Positions 9,844 to 18,660 of a stretch of DNA of 64,000 nucleotides are shown in pieces. Source of the DNA: Terriglobia bacterium (lineage in GTDB: Bacteria > Acidobacteriota > Terriglobia > Bryobacterales > Bryobacteraceae). The stretch is taken from NCBI GenBank assembly GCA_003175985.1, contig PSRJ01000372.1, forward strand, positions 1 to 64,000, written 5' to 3'. The notes under the pieces were generated by a model that saw nothing but the letters and a program-made list of their open reading frames with translations, had not been told where the DNA came from and did not search any database. Numbering within the stretch: position 1 is the stretch's first letter; every line of letters starts with the position of its first letter. The translations under genes and the position numbers were made by a program.

Positions 9844-11102
9844 GGCCGGATCTCCTGGGCGGGCAGTTCCTGACCCACCGCACGCTCCAATTCGATAAAT
9901 GCCTCTTTCACGCCCGCGGAAAGGTCGAGCCGGCGCAAAGCGGCGGCGCCATTCAGGCGAAACGCATCTAGCAATTCCAGAATTCCGATTTCGCCCTCTT
10001 CATATGCGGTCTGCGTGATGCGGATCAGCTCTGCGCCAATGGGTTGAACCTCGCGTTCGTACGCTGCCAGGGCGTCGCGGCGAAGCGCCAGAACGTCGTT
10101 CGCGCCGCGGATTTCCGCGCGGATCTGGCGCGCCAGTACCGCCAGCCGCGCGCTCGCCTGTTCCTGCTCGGCCTGATACCGCGCCACCTCGTACCGCCCG
10201 TTGTTCCACACCGGAAGCGGCACGCTCACTCCAAAGGCAACGCCTGTTCGCCTTATGTTGGAGAACGGATCCGGGCCGGTTCCTGCAGTCACATCGGCGC
10301 GTTTCACGCCTGCGGTGACCACCGGCTCAGGAACCCGCAGCCGCCGCGCGGCCTGCTGTTCCATCTCGTAACGAAACAGGTTGCGTTGTTCGACACGATA
10401 ATCCGCCCGGGCGATGAGAGCGCGGCGAACCAGCTCCTCCGGATCAGGAATTGCCGGAGGCACGGCCAGGTCTCCGCTCACCACAGCCACTCGGACATCT
10501 TCGGGTAGGTAGGCGGCCAGACGCGCCCCGGCTGCCACCTGCAGCGAGCGCGCCGTAGTGACATCGGTACGCAACTCGGCCAGGTCCCGCTCGGCTCGCA
10601 GGCGGTCATACCGCGAGCCCTCGCCTTCTTCCTCGCGCTGGCGGAGTATCCGCACGAGCCGCTCTACTTCGCCGATCCGGCTTTCGAGCAAACCGGCGCG
10701 CTGCTGCGCCGCGAGCATCCGGAAGAACGAGATCCGCAGATCGCTGCGCAGCGACCACAGGGCCGCGTCGCGATTCGCTTCCATGGCTGAGACCGCGGCC
10801 GCGCCTGCCTGGCGCAGATAACGAACCCGGCTGCTCAGAGGTATCGGCTGCGATGCTTCAAAAAACTGGTTGAAGCCCGCACCCTCCTGCGAATAGGAAA
10901 CCGAGGGATTCGCGTAAACTGTCCGGACACGTGCTTCCGCATCGGCGAGCGCCACACGCGCACGCAGTTCCCGGGTCTGGGGACTCTGCGCCAAGAACCT
11001 CTCGATGATCTGCGGCTCGGACCACTCTGTTTGCGCTAGAGAGGGGCCGCATGCGGAACCGAGCCCGATGCAGCAAGCCAGCCATCCCGGCGGAGATAAC
11101 AT
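9840..11102 (-). CDS. TolC-family outer membrane efflux protein (CusC/CzcC-like)
   Basis: MLSPPGWLACCIGLGSACGPSLAQTEWSEPQ...; paired long-helix repeats; overlaps the adaptor start (ATGA). The ORF-track start (11366) would overlap the next gene, so 11102 is preferred. Confidence 0.88.
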   Translation of the reverse strand: MLSPPGWLACCIGLGSACGPSLAQTEWSEPQIIERFLAQSPQTRELRARVALADAEARVRTVYANPSVSYSQEGAGFNQFFEASQPIPLSSRVRYLRQAGAAAVSAMEANRDAALWSLRSDLRISFFRMLAAQQRAGLLESRIGEVERLVRILRQREEEGEGSRYDRLRAERDLAELRTDVTTARSLQVAAGARLAAYLPEDVRVAVVSGDLAVPPAIPDPEELVRRALIARADYRVEQRNLFRYEMEQQAARRLRVPEPVVTAGVKRADVTAGTGPDPFSNIRRTGVAFGVSVPLPVWNNGRYEVARYQAEQEQASARLAVLARQIRAEIRGANDVLALRRDALAAYEREVQPIGAELIRITQTAYEEGEIGILELLDAFRLNGAAALRRLDLSAGVKEAFIELERAVGQELPAQEIRP

Positions 11103-11172
11103 GAAATCGACCTTTCCTCTTCCAACAAAATGAGAATGCGCACACGAAACCTGTGCGCCTGGAATGGAAGGT

Positions 11173-11541
11173 CTAGGCGGGAGGGGCTCGAGGCTGTTTC
11201 GGAGTGGCCTCCGGCGGATCGTGTCCCTTCGGCCGCGGAACCGTGACCGGCGCGGATGCGCGCGTGAGAGGCAAATCCGGCAGCGCTTCCGAAACCTCCA
11301 CAGGAGCATCGAAGCCGGCGGACGAAGGCGGCTGCGGATTCCAACCGATATCGACCGCGTCGTCATCGGCCGTGAATGCGTCGATGACTACGCCGGGCGC
11401 CGCAACACCGTGCACATGCGTATGCACGGGCGCCGATACCGGGGGATGATCGAGGTCCTCCGGATGTATATGGAGAAACGGCGCCTGATACAAGCCCCAA
11501 AGAAGGGCGGCAGTGCTCAGGATTGCGCCAGGGGCTCTCAC
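11173..11541 (-). CDS. small His-rich, N-terminally anchored hypothetical protein at head of the RND operon
   Basis: MRAPGAILSTAALLWGLYQAPFLHIHPEDLDHPPVSAPVHTHVHG...; immediately upstream of and co-directional with the TolC-like gene. Confidence 0.65.
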   Translation of the reverse strand: MRAPGAILSTAALLWGLYQAPFLHIHPEDLDHPPVSAPVHTHVHGVAAPGVVIDAFTADDDAVDIGWNPQPPSSAGFDAPVEVSEALPDLPLTRASAPVTVPRPKGHDPPEATPKQPRAPPA

Positions 11542-11669
11542 CAGTACCCCCTACTCTATCAGATGGCTGGGTTCGCGAGGTTGAGGCTGCCCTTGATTTG
11601 GCGGACGCAGTCAGCTATAGTTCCGGGGGAGATCTCCATGCGCGGCTGGTCCGTGCATGCGGAGGAATT

Positions 11670-12026
11670 ATGCAGCCCAAACGAGCTATCCCGCTCGCGC
11701 TCGGGGTTCTGATGTTTGCGGCGATGCCCACCCTGGCACACCACAGCCTGGAAGCCGAGTACGACCCGCACCAAATCGCTACCTTTGATGGCACGATTAC
11801 CAAGACGGACTGGAGCAACCCGCACGTGCACTTCTTTGTCGATGTGAAAACAGGCAACGAAACCGTGAATTGGGACGTCGAGATGGGTAGCCCCAACGCA
11901 CAGATTCTGCGCGGCTGGAAAATCGGCTCCGTCAAGCATGGCGATCACGTTGTGATCAGTGCTTACAAGGCCCGTGATGGCTCCCATTCAGCCTTCGCCC
12001 GAAAAATCACGCGTACGGTCCGATAA
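11670..12026 (+). CDS. DUF6152-like secreted protein
   Basis: MQPKRAIPLALGVLMFAAMPTLAHHSLEAEYDPHQIATFDGTITKTDWSNPHVHFFVDV; AGGA upstream of ATG. Confidence 0.75.
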   Translation: MQPKRAIPLALGVLMFAAMPTLAHHSLEAEYDPHQIATFDGTITKTDWSNPHVHFFVDVKTGNETVNWDVEMGSPNAQILRGWKIGSVKHGDHVVISAYKARDGSHSAFARKITRTVR

Positions 12027-12077
12027 ATCAAGTCGCCTCGACTAGCGCTGGAATTTGCATTTTGATGGCCGCCCCCA

Positions 12078-12091
12078 CCGATGTATACTCC
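12078..12091 (+). promoter_or_regulatory. putative -10 region motif CCGATGTATACTCC (first copy)
   Basis: Identical 14-mer recurs at 13109-13122; TTGATG-N16-TATACT arrangement upstream of the cytochrome c gene. Confidence 0.45.
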
Positions 12092-12099
12092 GGGTATCC

Positions 12100-12711
12100 G
12101 TGAAACTCGCCGTAGGCATCGCCATCGTGATCCTGATACTGAGCGCCGGCACTATCGTGATGCTGAGGACCACTGCGCGGGGCTTTAGTGCTCGCGAGGA
12201 ACCGACCGCCCTGGAGAGATTTCTGGCGTCGAGGGCTCGCAAGTTCGCCGCTTCAGATAATGTGAAGTCGCAACAGAACCCCGAACCAAACACCTCTGAG
12301 GTGATCGCTGAAGGGCGTGCGCATTGGGCGGACCACTGTGCGACGTGCCACGGCAATAACGGCAGTGGAAACACCGAAATGGGCAAAAACCTGTATCCCC
12401 GGGCCCCGGATATGCGTCAGGATGCAACCCAGAAGCTTTCGGACGGCGAACTGTTTTATATCATCGAGAACGGTATCCGGCTGACGGGAATGCCGGCGTG
12501 GGGCAACGGCAGTGCCAAATCGCAAGCGGATTCCTGGAAGCTGGTGCGGTTCATCCGGCACCTGCCGCAAGTCTCAGATGAAGAAGAGCACGCTATGCAG
12601 AAGATGAACCCTAAGACTCCCGCGGAACTACAGGAAGAATCCGAAGAGGAGCGATTCTTAAAAGGAGATAACACCGATGTATCAGCAGAGCACTCGCACC
12701 ACCATCATTGA
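12100..12711 (+). CDS. membrane-anchored cytochrome c
   Basis: GTG start, VKLAVGIAIVILILSAGTIVMLR; WADHCATCHGNNGSGN; C-terminus AEHSHHHH. Confidence 0.82.
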   Translation: MKLAVGIAIVILILSAGTIVMLRTTARGFSAREEPTALERFLASRARKFAASDNVKSQQNPEPNTSEVIAEGRAHWADHCATCHGNNGSGNTEMGKNLYPRAPDMRQDATQKLSDGELFYIIENGIRLTGMPAWGNGSAKSQADSWKLVRFIRHLPQVSDEEEHAMQKMNPKTPAELQEESEEERFLKGDNTDVSAEHSHHHH

Positions 12712-13063
12712 TCGTGTCCGAAAGGGGACCGCAGTATCCGTGTTGTTCCTGCTCGTGGCGGGAGCGCAAGTGGCCTTCGCTCACGGCGGATTCGAACACG
12801 TTATGGGAACCGTGACCCAGGTCTCGGCCGACAAGGTGACTGTAGAGACCACCGGCAAGAAGACCGCCCATGTCGATCTGACTCCGAAAACGACATATAC
12901 GCGGGACAACAAGAACGTTGCGGCCGGCGACATGAAAGTGGGAGACCGCGTGGTCATCGACGCGACCGAGACGGCCGGCAAGTTGACCGCCGCCAGCATC
13001 AAGCTAGGTGCGGCTGCCAAGCCCGAACATGGTGAGCATTCGGAACATAGTGGTTCCAAATAA
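12677..13063 (+). CDS. DUF5666-like OB-fold secreted protein with His-rich tail
   Basis: AAAGGAG upstream; GTVTQVSADKVTVETTGKKTAHVDLTPKTTYTRD...; tail PEHGEHSEHSGSK; starts inside the cytochrome gene. Confidence 0.7.
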   Translation: MYQQSTRTTIIDRVRKGTAVSVLFLLVAGAQVAFAHGGFEHVMGTVTQVSADKVTVETTGKKTAHVDLTPKTTYTRDNKNVAAGDMKVGDRVVIDATETAGKLTAASIKLGAAAKPEHGEHSEHSGSK

Positions 13064-13108
13064 CGCGGCTCGGTGGGTGAACCCATCCCCATTCCCACCG
13101 GCATCCAC

Positions 13109-13122
13109 CCGATGTATACTCC
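13109..13122 (+). promoter_or_regulatory. putative -10 region motif CCGATGTATACTCC (second copy)
   Basis: Identical to 12078-12091, about 26 nt upstream of ATG 13148. Confidence 0.45.
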
Positions 13123-13147
13123 TGTTTACGGATGGAGGGCACGGACT

Positions 13148-14167
13148 ATGCGTGAATGGAAGCGTCTGCTGTTGATCGTTTGTGCGGTAGGGCTATTGAC
13201 GGCAGCCTATGAGCGCACTCAAACGGCGAGCCTCCTGGTGGATACTGCCAAGGCTTACCTGGCCGCGCTCAAACCGGCACAACGCGCGCAGACCACGATT
13301 GGGTTCGATAGCGACGAACGGCAGAACTTTCATTACACTCCTGTTCCGCGCAAAGGCCTGGCCCTGCGTGAGATGAACTCGGAACAAAAGCACCTCGCCG
13401 ACGCTCTGCTTTCGGCGGGCCTCTCCACACAAGGTGTGATTAAAGCCCATACGATCATGAGCCTGGAACAGGTGCTCAAAGATCTGGAACTGGATAAAGG
13501 ACCCGAGCGTGATCCCGATAAGTACTTCGTGTCCATATTCGGAGAGCCGGCGGAGAAGGGCCGATGGGGTTTCCGTTTCGAGGGTCATCACGTCAGCATC
13601 AACTACACAGTGGTCGATGGAAACCTGGTGGCCAGCCCGAGCATGTTCGGATCGAATCCCGCGGAAGTGAAGAGCGGCCCGCGCGCCGGCTTACGCGCGC
13701 TCATGCGTGAAGAAGATATCGCTCTCGAACTGGTGCAGTCCCTCACCGACGAGCAACGCGCGGTAGCGATCGTGGATAAGACGGCGCCTCAGGAGATCAT
13801 TACCGCGGAGTCGCGCAAGGCTGCGCTCAGCGGACAACCTAACGGGCTTCCGTTTGCCAAGATGACGCCGAAGCAGAAAGAGATCCTGGGCCGGCTCGTG
13901 AACGAGTATGCCTCCAATTTCGCGCAGCCGGCGGCGGACATGCGCATGGACGAGTACCGCAAGAACCAGGCCAACCTCTTCTTCGCCTGGGCCGGCGGCA
14001 CCAAGCGCGGCGAACCGCTCTACTACCGTATACAGACGGCCCAGTTCCTCATCGAACTGGATAAGACTCAGGACAACGCCAACCACATTCACAGCGTCTG
14101 GCGAGAGTTCAACGGCGATTGGGGCGGCGATCTGCTGGCGCAGCACTATCAGGCCGCGCACCGTTAA
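13148..14167 (+). CDS. DUF3500-like protein
   Basis: LKPAQRAQTTIGFDSDERQNFHYTPVPRKGLALREMNSEQKHLADALLSAGLSTQG and GGDLLAQHYQAAHR match my recollection of the family. Confidence 0.75.
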   Translation: MREWKRLLLIVCAVGLLTAAYERTQTASLLVDTAKAYLAALKPAQRAQTTIGFDSDERQNFHYTPVPRKGLALREMNSEQKHLADALLSAGLSTQGVIKAHTIMSLEQVLKDLELDKGPERDPDKYFVSIFGEPAEKGRWGFRFEGHHVSINYTVVDGNLVASPSMFGSNPAEVKSGPRAGLRALMREEDIALELVQSLTDEQRAVAIVDKTAPQEIITAESRKAALSGQPNGLPFAKMTPKQKEILGRLVNEYASNFAQPAADMRMDEYRKNQANLFFAWAGGTKRGEPLYYRIQTAQFLIELDKTQDNANHIHSVWREFNGDWGGDLLAQHYQAAHR

Positions 14168-14176
14168 GCGGGCTCC

Positions 14177-15001
14177 TCAATGCGTCATGGCGTAGGTAGT
14201 GTAGTTCACGCCGAGACGGATCGCCAGGTCTGAGAATTTCTCCGGATAGCGCGGATTATCAGCCCACTCCCAGGCATCGCCCGTATCCTGGTTGAAATTG
14301 GCGACCACCATGAGACGGCCCTTATCGTCGTAGATGCCAAACCAGTGGCCCACCGTCCCGCCGTTCTTTGATCCTTCACGCAAATGCTCCGCGCCCGGGA
14401 TCACGAAACGGTCGTTCACGTCGTAGAGGATGTGAAAGATCGCATCGTCATTCGGAATGTCTACCAATGGACGGTCTGGAAACGCGAACTTAATGCGTTT
14501 TACGAATTCCGCCAATTCCTCGGGTCCGTGAAAATCGTCGGCAAAGAAGAACCCGCCCCGCAGCAGGTACTCGCGCAGCAATTTTCCCTCGGCCTCGGTC
14601 AGACCCCATTCCCCCGCCTGGACAGCATAGAGCCAGGGCCAATCGAAGGCATCCCCATCTTCCAGTAGCACGGGTTGTTCAGCGGAGCGGACATGGATGC
14701 GCGTCAAGCGGCGCAACGCACGCGCGAAGTGGCGGTCGGCTCGCGGGTAATCCTGTGTCCACAGCGAGCGTCCCAGCCGGAAATCGCCGGTAAAGCGGCC
14801 CGTGCGGCTGTAGCCATCCAGCGGCCCGGGGGGAAACATCAGGCGCGCAAACACCCATTCCGTCTTCTCGCTGTAGTCCGGAGGCAGCGGAAAATCGTTG
14901 TACTCCACGGCAGGCAGTTCGCGGAAGGGATGCTGAAAGGCATACACCGCACCGAGAAATGTGAGGCCGCAACCCAAGCCGCAGAGGATCTGCCGGTACA
15001 T
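14177..15001 (-). CDS. DUF4159-like secreted protein
   Basis: FARLMFPPG..., LREYLLRGGFFFADDFHGPEELAEFVKRIKFAFPDRPLVDIPNDDAIFHILYD. Confidence 0.75.
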   Translation of the reverse strand: MYRQILCGLGCGLTFLGAVYAFQHPFRELPAVEYNDFPLPPDYSEKTEWVFARLMFPPGPLDGYSRTGRFTGDFRLGRSLWTQDYPRADRHFARALRRLTRIHVRSAEQPVLLEDGDAFDWPWLYAVQAGEWGLTEAEGKLLREYLLRGGFFFADDFHGPEELAEFVKRIKFAFPDRPLVDIPNDDAIFHILYDVNDRFVIPGAEHLREGSKNGGTVGHWFGIYDDKGRLMVVANFNQDTGDAWEWADNPRYPEKFSDLAIRLGVNYTTYAMTH

Positions 15002-15094
15002 GGTCTTTCCTGAGGATATCACTCGCGGAGCGCTGCGATATCCTGGCCGCGTGGCAAAAGCTGCGAATCCCATCCTTCGCGCGACAATGGGCGC

Positions 15095-15505
15095 ATGGCC
15101 ACACTTGGACTGGTTGAATACGCGGACGCGAGTCCGGAAGTGCGCGCGGTCTACGACGATATCATGACCACGCGCCAAACCGACTGGATCAACAACTTCT
15201 GGAAGGCGCTGGCGCATGACCCCGCCACGCTGCGGCGAACGTGGCAAAGTGTCAAAGAGATCATGGCACCCGGGGTACTCGACGCGCTTACCAAAGAGAT
15301 GATCTACCTCGCCGTCAGCGCAACCAATCAGTGCGCCTATTGCATCGCGTCACACACCGCCGGCGCGCGCAAGGCAGGGATGACGGACCGCATGCTGGCC
15401 GAGTTGATGGCTGTTGTGGGAATGGCCAACGAGACGAACCGGCTGGCGAGCGGCTATCAGGTGGAGATCGACGAGCGCTTCGTGCATAGCGGCAGTCGCA
15501 GATAG
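15095..15505 (+). CDS. carboxymuconolactone decarboxylase / AhpD-like protein
   Basis: LTKEMIYLAVSATNQCAYCIASHTAGARKAGMT (CxxCxxxH). Confidence 0.85.
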   Translation: MATLGLVEYADASPEVRAVYDDIMTTRQTDWINNFWKALAHDPATLRRTWQSVKEIMAPGVLDALTKEMIYLAVSATNQCAYCIASHTAGARKAGMTDRMLAELMAVVGMANETNRLASGYQVEIDERFVHSGSRR

Positions 15506-15930
15506 ATCGTTTCCGAATCGCTCTGCGACCGCTCGAACCCCATGCGATCGTACATATCCAACGCAGTTTGCATCACCGGTAGCGTGTCTCCCACCAGCTC
15601 GCGGTAACCGGCGGCGCGTGCTTCGGAGATAATCCATTCCATCAACGCGCGCCCCACACCGTGGCCCCGAAACTCGGGCCGCACGTAAAGCCGCTTGGCC
15701 TCCGCACGCGAGGAATCGGCGGGACGTAACGCGATGCATCCGGCGGGCACGTCATCTACGAGCGCTAAGGCGAGCCGGCCTTGCGGCGGCGCGTACTTGC
15801 CCGGCAACCCGGCGAGCTCCGCATCGAAGTTTTGAAAACAGGGGGTAAATCCGAACGCGGCCCAGTATTCTTCGAACAGGCGGCGCACCTCCGCCACCTG
15901 TCCCGGTGTCTCTACCGGCTGGATGCGCAT
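15457..15930 (-). CDS. GNAT family N-acetyltransferase
   Basis: RAEAKRLYVRPEFRGHGVGRALMEWIISEARAAGY. Confidence 0.85.
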   Translation of the reverse strand: MRIQPVETPGQVAEVRRLFEEYWAAFGFTPCFQNFDAELAGLPGKYAPPQGRLALALVDDVPAGCIALRPADSSRAEAKRLYVRPEFRGHGVGRALMEWIISEARAAGYRELVGDTLPVMQTALDMYDRMGFERSQSDSETIYLRLPLCTKRSSIST

Positions 15931-16003
15931 ATCTTATTGTGACTGAGATCGAATTCCGATATCCGTCGCACCGCGGATCACCGGCCGGGATAGAATATTG
16001 CCC

Positions 16004-17806
16004 ATGCATTTCCGAATTCTGCTGGCCTCCGTAGTGCTCGTGCCTGTGCTCGCAGCCGCCCCGGTCTCCGGCGAAGCTGTATATCAGCAACGCTGCGCCG
16101 GATGCCACGACTCCGGCAGCCCGCGCGTCCCGCCGCGGGATGAATTGAAGAAGCTTTCGGCAACGCGCATTCAACGGGCCCTCGATTTCGGCGTAATGAA
16201 TAATATCGCCTCCAAGTTAAGACAGGAGGATCGGATGGCCGTGGCCGCCTTCCTCGGAACGGCTGCCGCCAGCGGAGAGCCTCCCGCAAAAGCCTACTGC
16301 GCCGACCGGAGCGTGAAGCTCTCGAACGCGCCGCGTGTGCAGTGGAACGGATGGAGTCCCGGTCTCACCAATACGCGTTACCAATCCGGCGAAGCGGCAG
16401 GATTGACCATCGACCAGGTTCGGCGGCTCAAGCTGAAGTGGGCCTACGGATTCGACGGCGACATCGTAGCGTTCGCTCAGCCTACGGTCATCGATGACAA
16501 CTTGTTCGTGGGCAGCGCCAGCGGCGTGGTGCAGGCCCTCAGCGCCGAGTCAGGCTGCATCCGCTGGGTCTTCCAGGCCGGCGGGCCGGTGCGTTCGGCG
16601 ATCGTGGCGATGCCCGTGGAAGGCAGACATTCGCTCTTCTTTGGCGATACCACCGGCTGGCTCTATTCGCTCGAAGCCGAAAGCGGCAAGCTGTTGTGGA
16701 AGAAGCGGCCCGAGGCGCATGAATCCACGCGCCTCACTGGCGCGCCCGTCGCATACCAAGGGACCGTTTACGTTGGGGTGGCGTCTTGGGAGGAGAGCCG
16801 CACGACCAACCCCGAGTACCCCTGCTGCACCTTTCGCGGAAGTGTCGTGGCGTTTCGCGCCAAAGATGGCTCGCAGATCTGGAAGACCTACACCATTGCG
16901 GAAAAGCCCAGGCAAACCGGCAAGCAATGGGGGCCTTCGGGCGGCAGCGTCTGGTCGGCGCCGACAATCGATCCCAAACGCGGCCTCATTTACATCACCA
17001 CCGGCGACAACTTTTCGCCGCCCGCCACGAACATGAGCGATGCCGTTGTAGCGCTCGAACTCGCGACTGGCCGCATCGTTTGGTCGAAGCAAACTACGCC
17101 CGGCGATGTCTGGAACACGGCCTGCAGCCAGCAGGGCGGCGGCTGTCCGGGCCCCGACCATGATTACGGATCTTCGGTGCTGCTCGGCAAGGCGGAGAGT
17201 GGCCGCGATGTGCTGCTGGCCGGGCAGAAATCCGGCGTGGTCTATGCGCTCGATCCGGATCGCAAAGGCGAAATTCTGTGGCAGGTGCGGGTTGGTAAAG
17301 GCGGCATTAACGGTGGCGTGCAATGGGGGATGGCCAGCGACGGCCCGCGGGTTTACGCGGCCACTTCGGACGTCGCGCGCGGAGGAGCTAACCCCGATCC
17401 GCTCGACCCGGGTCCGCTGCCGCTTGATCCGAAGCAGGGCGGCGGCCTCACAGCTCTGCGTGTAGATACCGGCGACAAGGTCTGGTATACCGCGCCCGCG
17501 CCTTGCGGCGCCAGGCCGGGCTGCAGCCCCGCGCAATCCGCCGCGGTGACCGCAATACCGGGCTTGGTCTTCTCCGGGTCGATCGATGGCCACTTGCGCG
17601 CGTACTCCGCCGAAGAGGGCCGCGTAGTTTGGGATTTCGATACCGTCCGGGATTATCAAACGGTAAATGGCATCACAGGCCAGGGAGGTTCGCTCAATGG
17701 TCCCGGCCCGGTAATCGTAAACGGGATGCTGTTCGTCAATTCGGGTTACGCTCGCAACGGCGGCATGGCCGGCAACGTACTGCTGGCGTTCGCACCCGAG
17801 CAGTAA
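16004..17806 (+). CDS. PQQ-binding beta-propeller dehydrogenase with N-terminal cytochrome c domain (PVA-dehydrogenase-like)
   Basis: CAGCHDSGSPRVPPRDEL then repeated propeller blades (VVQALSAESGCIRWVFQAGG, LYSLEAESGKLLWKKRP). Confidence 0.86.
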   Translation: MHFRILLASVVLVPVLAAAPVSGEAVYQQRCAGCHDSGSPRVPPRDELKKLSATRIQRALDFGVMNNIASKLRQEDRMAVAAFLGTAAASGEPPAKAYCADRSVKLSNAPRVQWNGWSPGLTNTRYQSGEAAGLTIDQVRRLKLKWAYGFDGDIVAFAQPTVIDDNLFVGSASGVVQALSAESGCIRWVFQAGGPVRSAIVAMPVEGRHSLFFGDTTGWLYSLEAESGKLLWKKRPEAHESTRLTGAPVAYQGTVYVGVASWEESRTTNPEYPCCTFRGSVVAFRAKDGSQIWKTYTIAEKPRQTGKQWGPSGGSVWSAPTIDPKRGLIYITTGDNFSPPATNMSDAVVALELATGRIVWSKQTTPGDVWNTACSQQGGGCPGPDHDYGSSVLLGKAESGRDVLLAGQKSGVVYALDPDRKGEILWQVRVGKGGINGGVQWGMASDGPRVYAATSDVARGGANPDPLDPGPLPLDPKQGGGLTALRVDTGDKVWYTAPAPCGARPGCSPAQSAAVTAIPGLVFSGSIDGHLRAYSAEEGRVVWDFDTVRDYQTVNGITGQGGSLNGPGPVIVNGMLFVNSGYARNGGMAGNVLLAFAPEQ

Positions 17807-17809
17807 TCG

Positions 17810-18628
17810 CTACCGCTGCACGAGCACGCTCACCTGCGCGTGCGTCCAGCAGCATTGGAATCCGCCTCCGCCTTCGCCGGAATAGTCGTTGGCGACGACT
17901 TGCAGCACGTATTGGCCAGGCTCGCTGAACGTGGCGGTGACGACGGCCTTGCCGCTGAATGCGGCTTCCTTACTTTCCAGCTTTTCGATTTCCGGCCTTT
18001 CCGCGTTGAAAGATACCTGGCCGGGACCGCGGTATTTGCTCCAGCGCAGCACCACCGGAGGTCCGAGATTTCGCGGGGGCGCTCCCGAAGACGTGGTGAG
18101 CTTCGCATCGTCGGATGCCCAAACCGTGAGAGACAGTGGAACCCCCACCTTTGCCGTACGCTCGGCAGTCAACCCGCGCGGACCTTGCACGCTGGGCCCA
18201 CGCTCCTCGAAACGAAGAACTGGCGGCGTGTTGTGTACGGCGGCTTCCTCAAACGGCGAGATCTCGTAATCCGGATTCAGGCCCGCTGGAATGATCGTGT
18301 TCTGCCCGTTGGCCACAATCGTCCAAGTAAGCTTTTGCGTCCCGAAATCTGCCGGCACCTTGATGCTGAACATGCCCCACTGCCGCCCCGCCAAAAAATG
18401 CGTAGGCTGGCCGCGGTCTGGACCCCCGGGTTCAATCCGGTTGTCGGGACCGATCGGTATGTCCAGATCCTGTTTCAGATTCCGGTTGAAATACCCCAGC
18501 AGCAGATTGTAACTGCCGTCCGCGTTTTTGTACCAGCCTTCGAAAGCACCCGTGACGCTGGCGCCTGCTTCATGCAGCGGCTCCAGCGGCAACGATTGTG
18601 CCCACACCAGCGCGGTTGCAGCCGCCAT
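17810..18628 (-). CDS. secreted hypothetical protein
   Basis: Signal-like N-terminus ending in ALVWAQ; GAFEGWYKNADGSYNLLLGYFNRNLKQDLDIPIGPDN; start site uncertain. Confidence 0.6.
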   Translation of the reverse strand: MAAATALVWAQSLPLEPLHEAGASVTGAFEGWYKNADGSYNLLLGYFNRNLKQDLDIPIGPDNRIEPGGPDRGQPTHFLAGRQWGMFSIKVPADFGTQKLTWTIVANGQNTIIPAGLNPDYEISPFEEAAVHNTPPVLRFEERGPSVQGPRGLTAERTAKVGVPLSLTVWASDDAKLTTSSGAPPRNLGPPVVLRWSKYRGPGQVSFNAERPEIEKLESKEAAFSGKAVVTATFSEPGQYVLQVVANDYSGEGGGGFQCCWTHAQVSVLVQR

Positions 18629-18660
18629 CAAGCTGGCGAGGCGCGCGGCTTTCGCAAACT

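Noticed and set aside
11103-11366. N-terminal 88-residue extension of the TolC-like ORF in the track
   Set aside because: Arg-rich and non-protein-like, and it overlaps the upstream His-rich gene. A proper signal peptide begins at the internal ATG 11102.
16550-17659. 369-aa minus-strand ORF
   Set aside because: Antisense to the PQQ dehydrogenase; typical shadow ORF in high-GC DNA.
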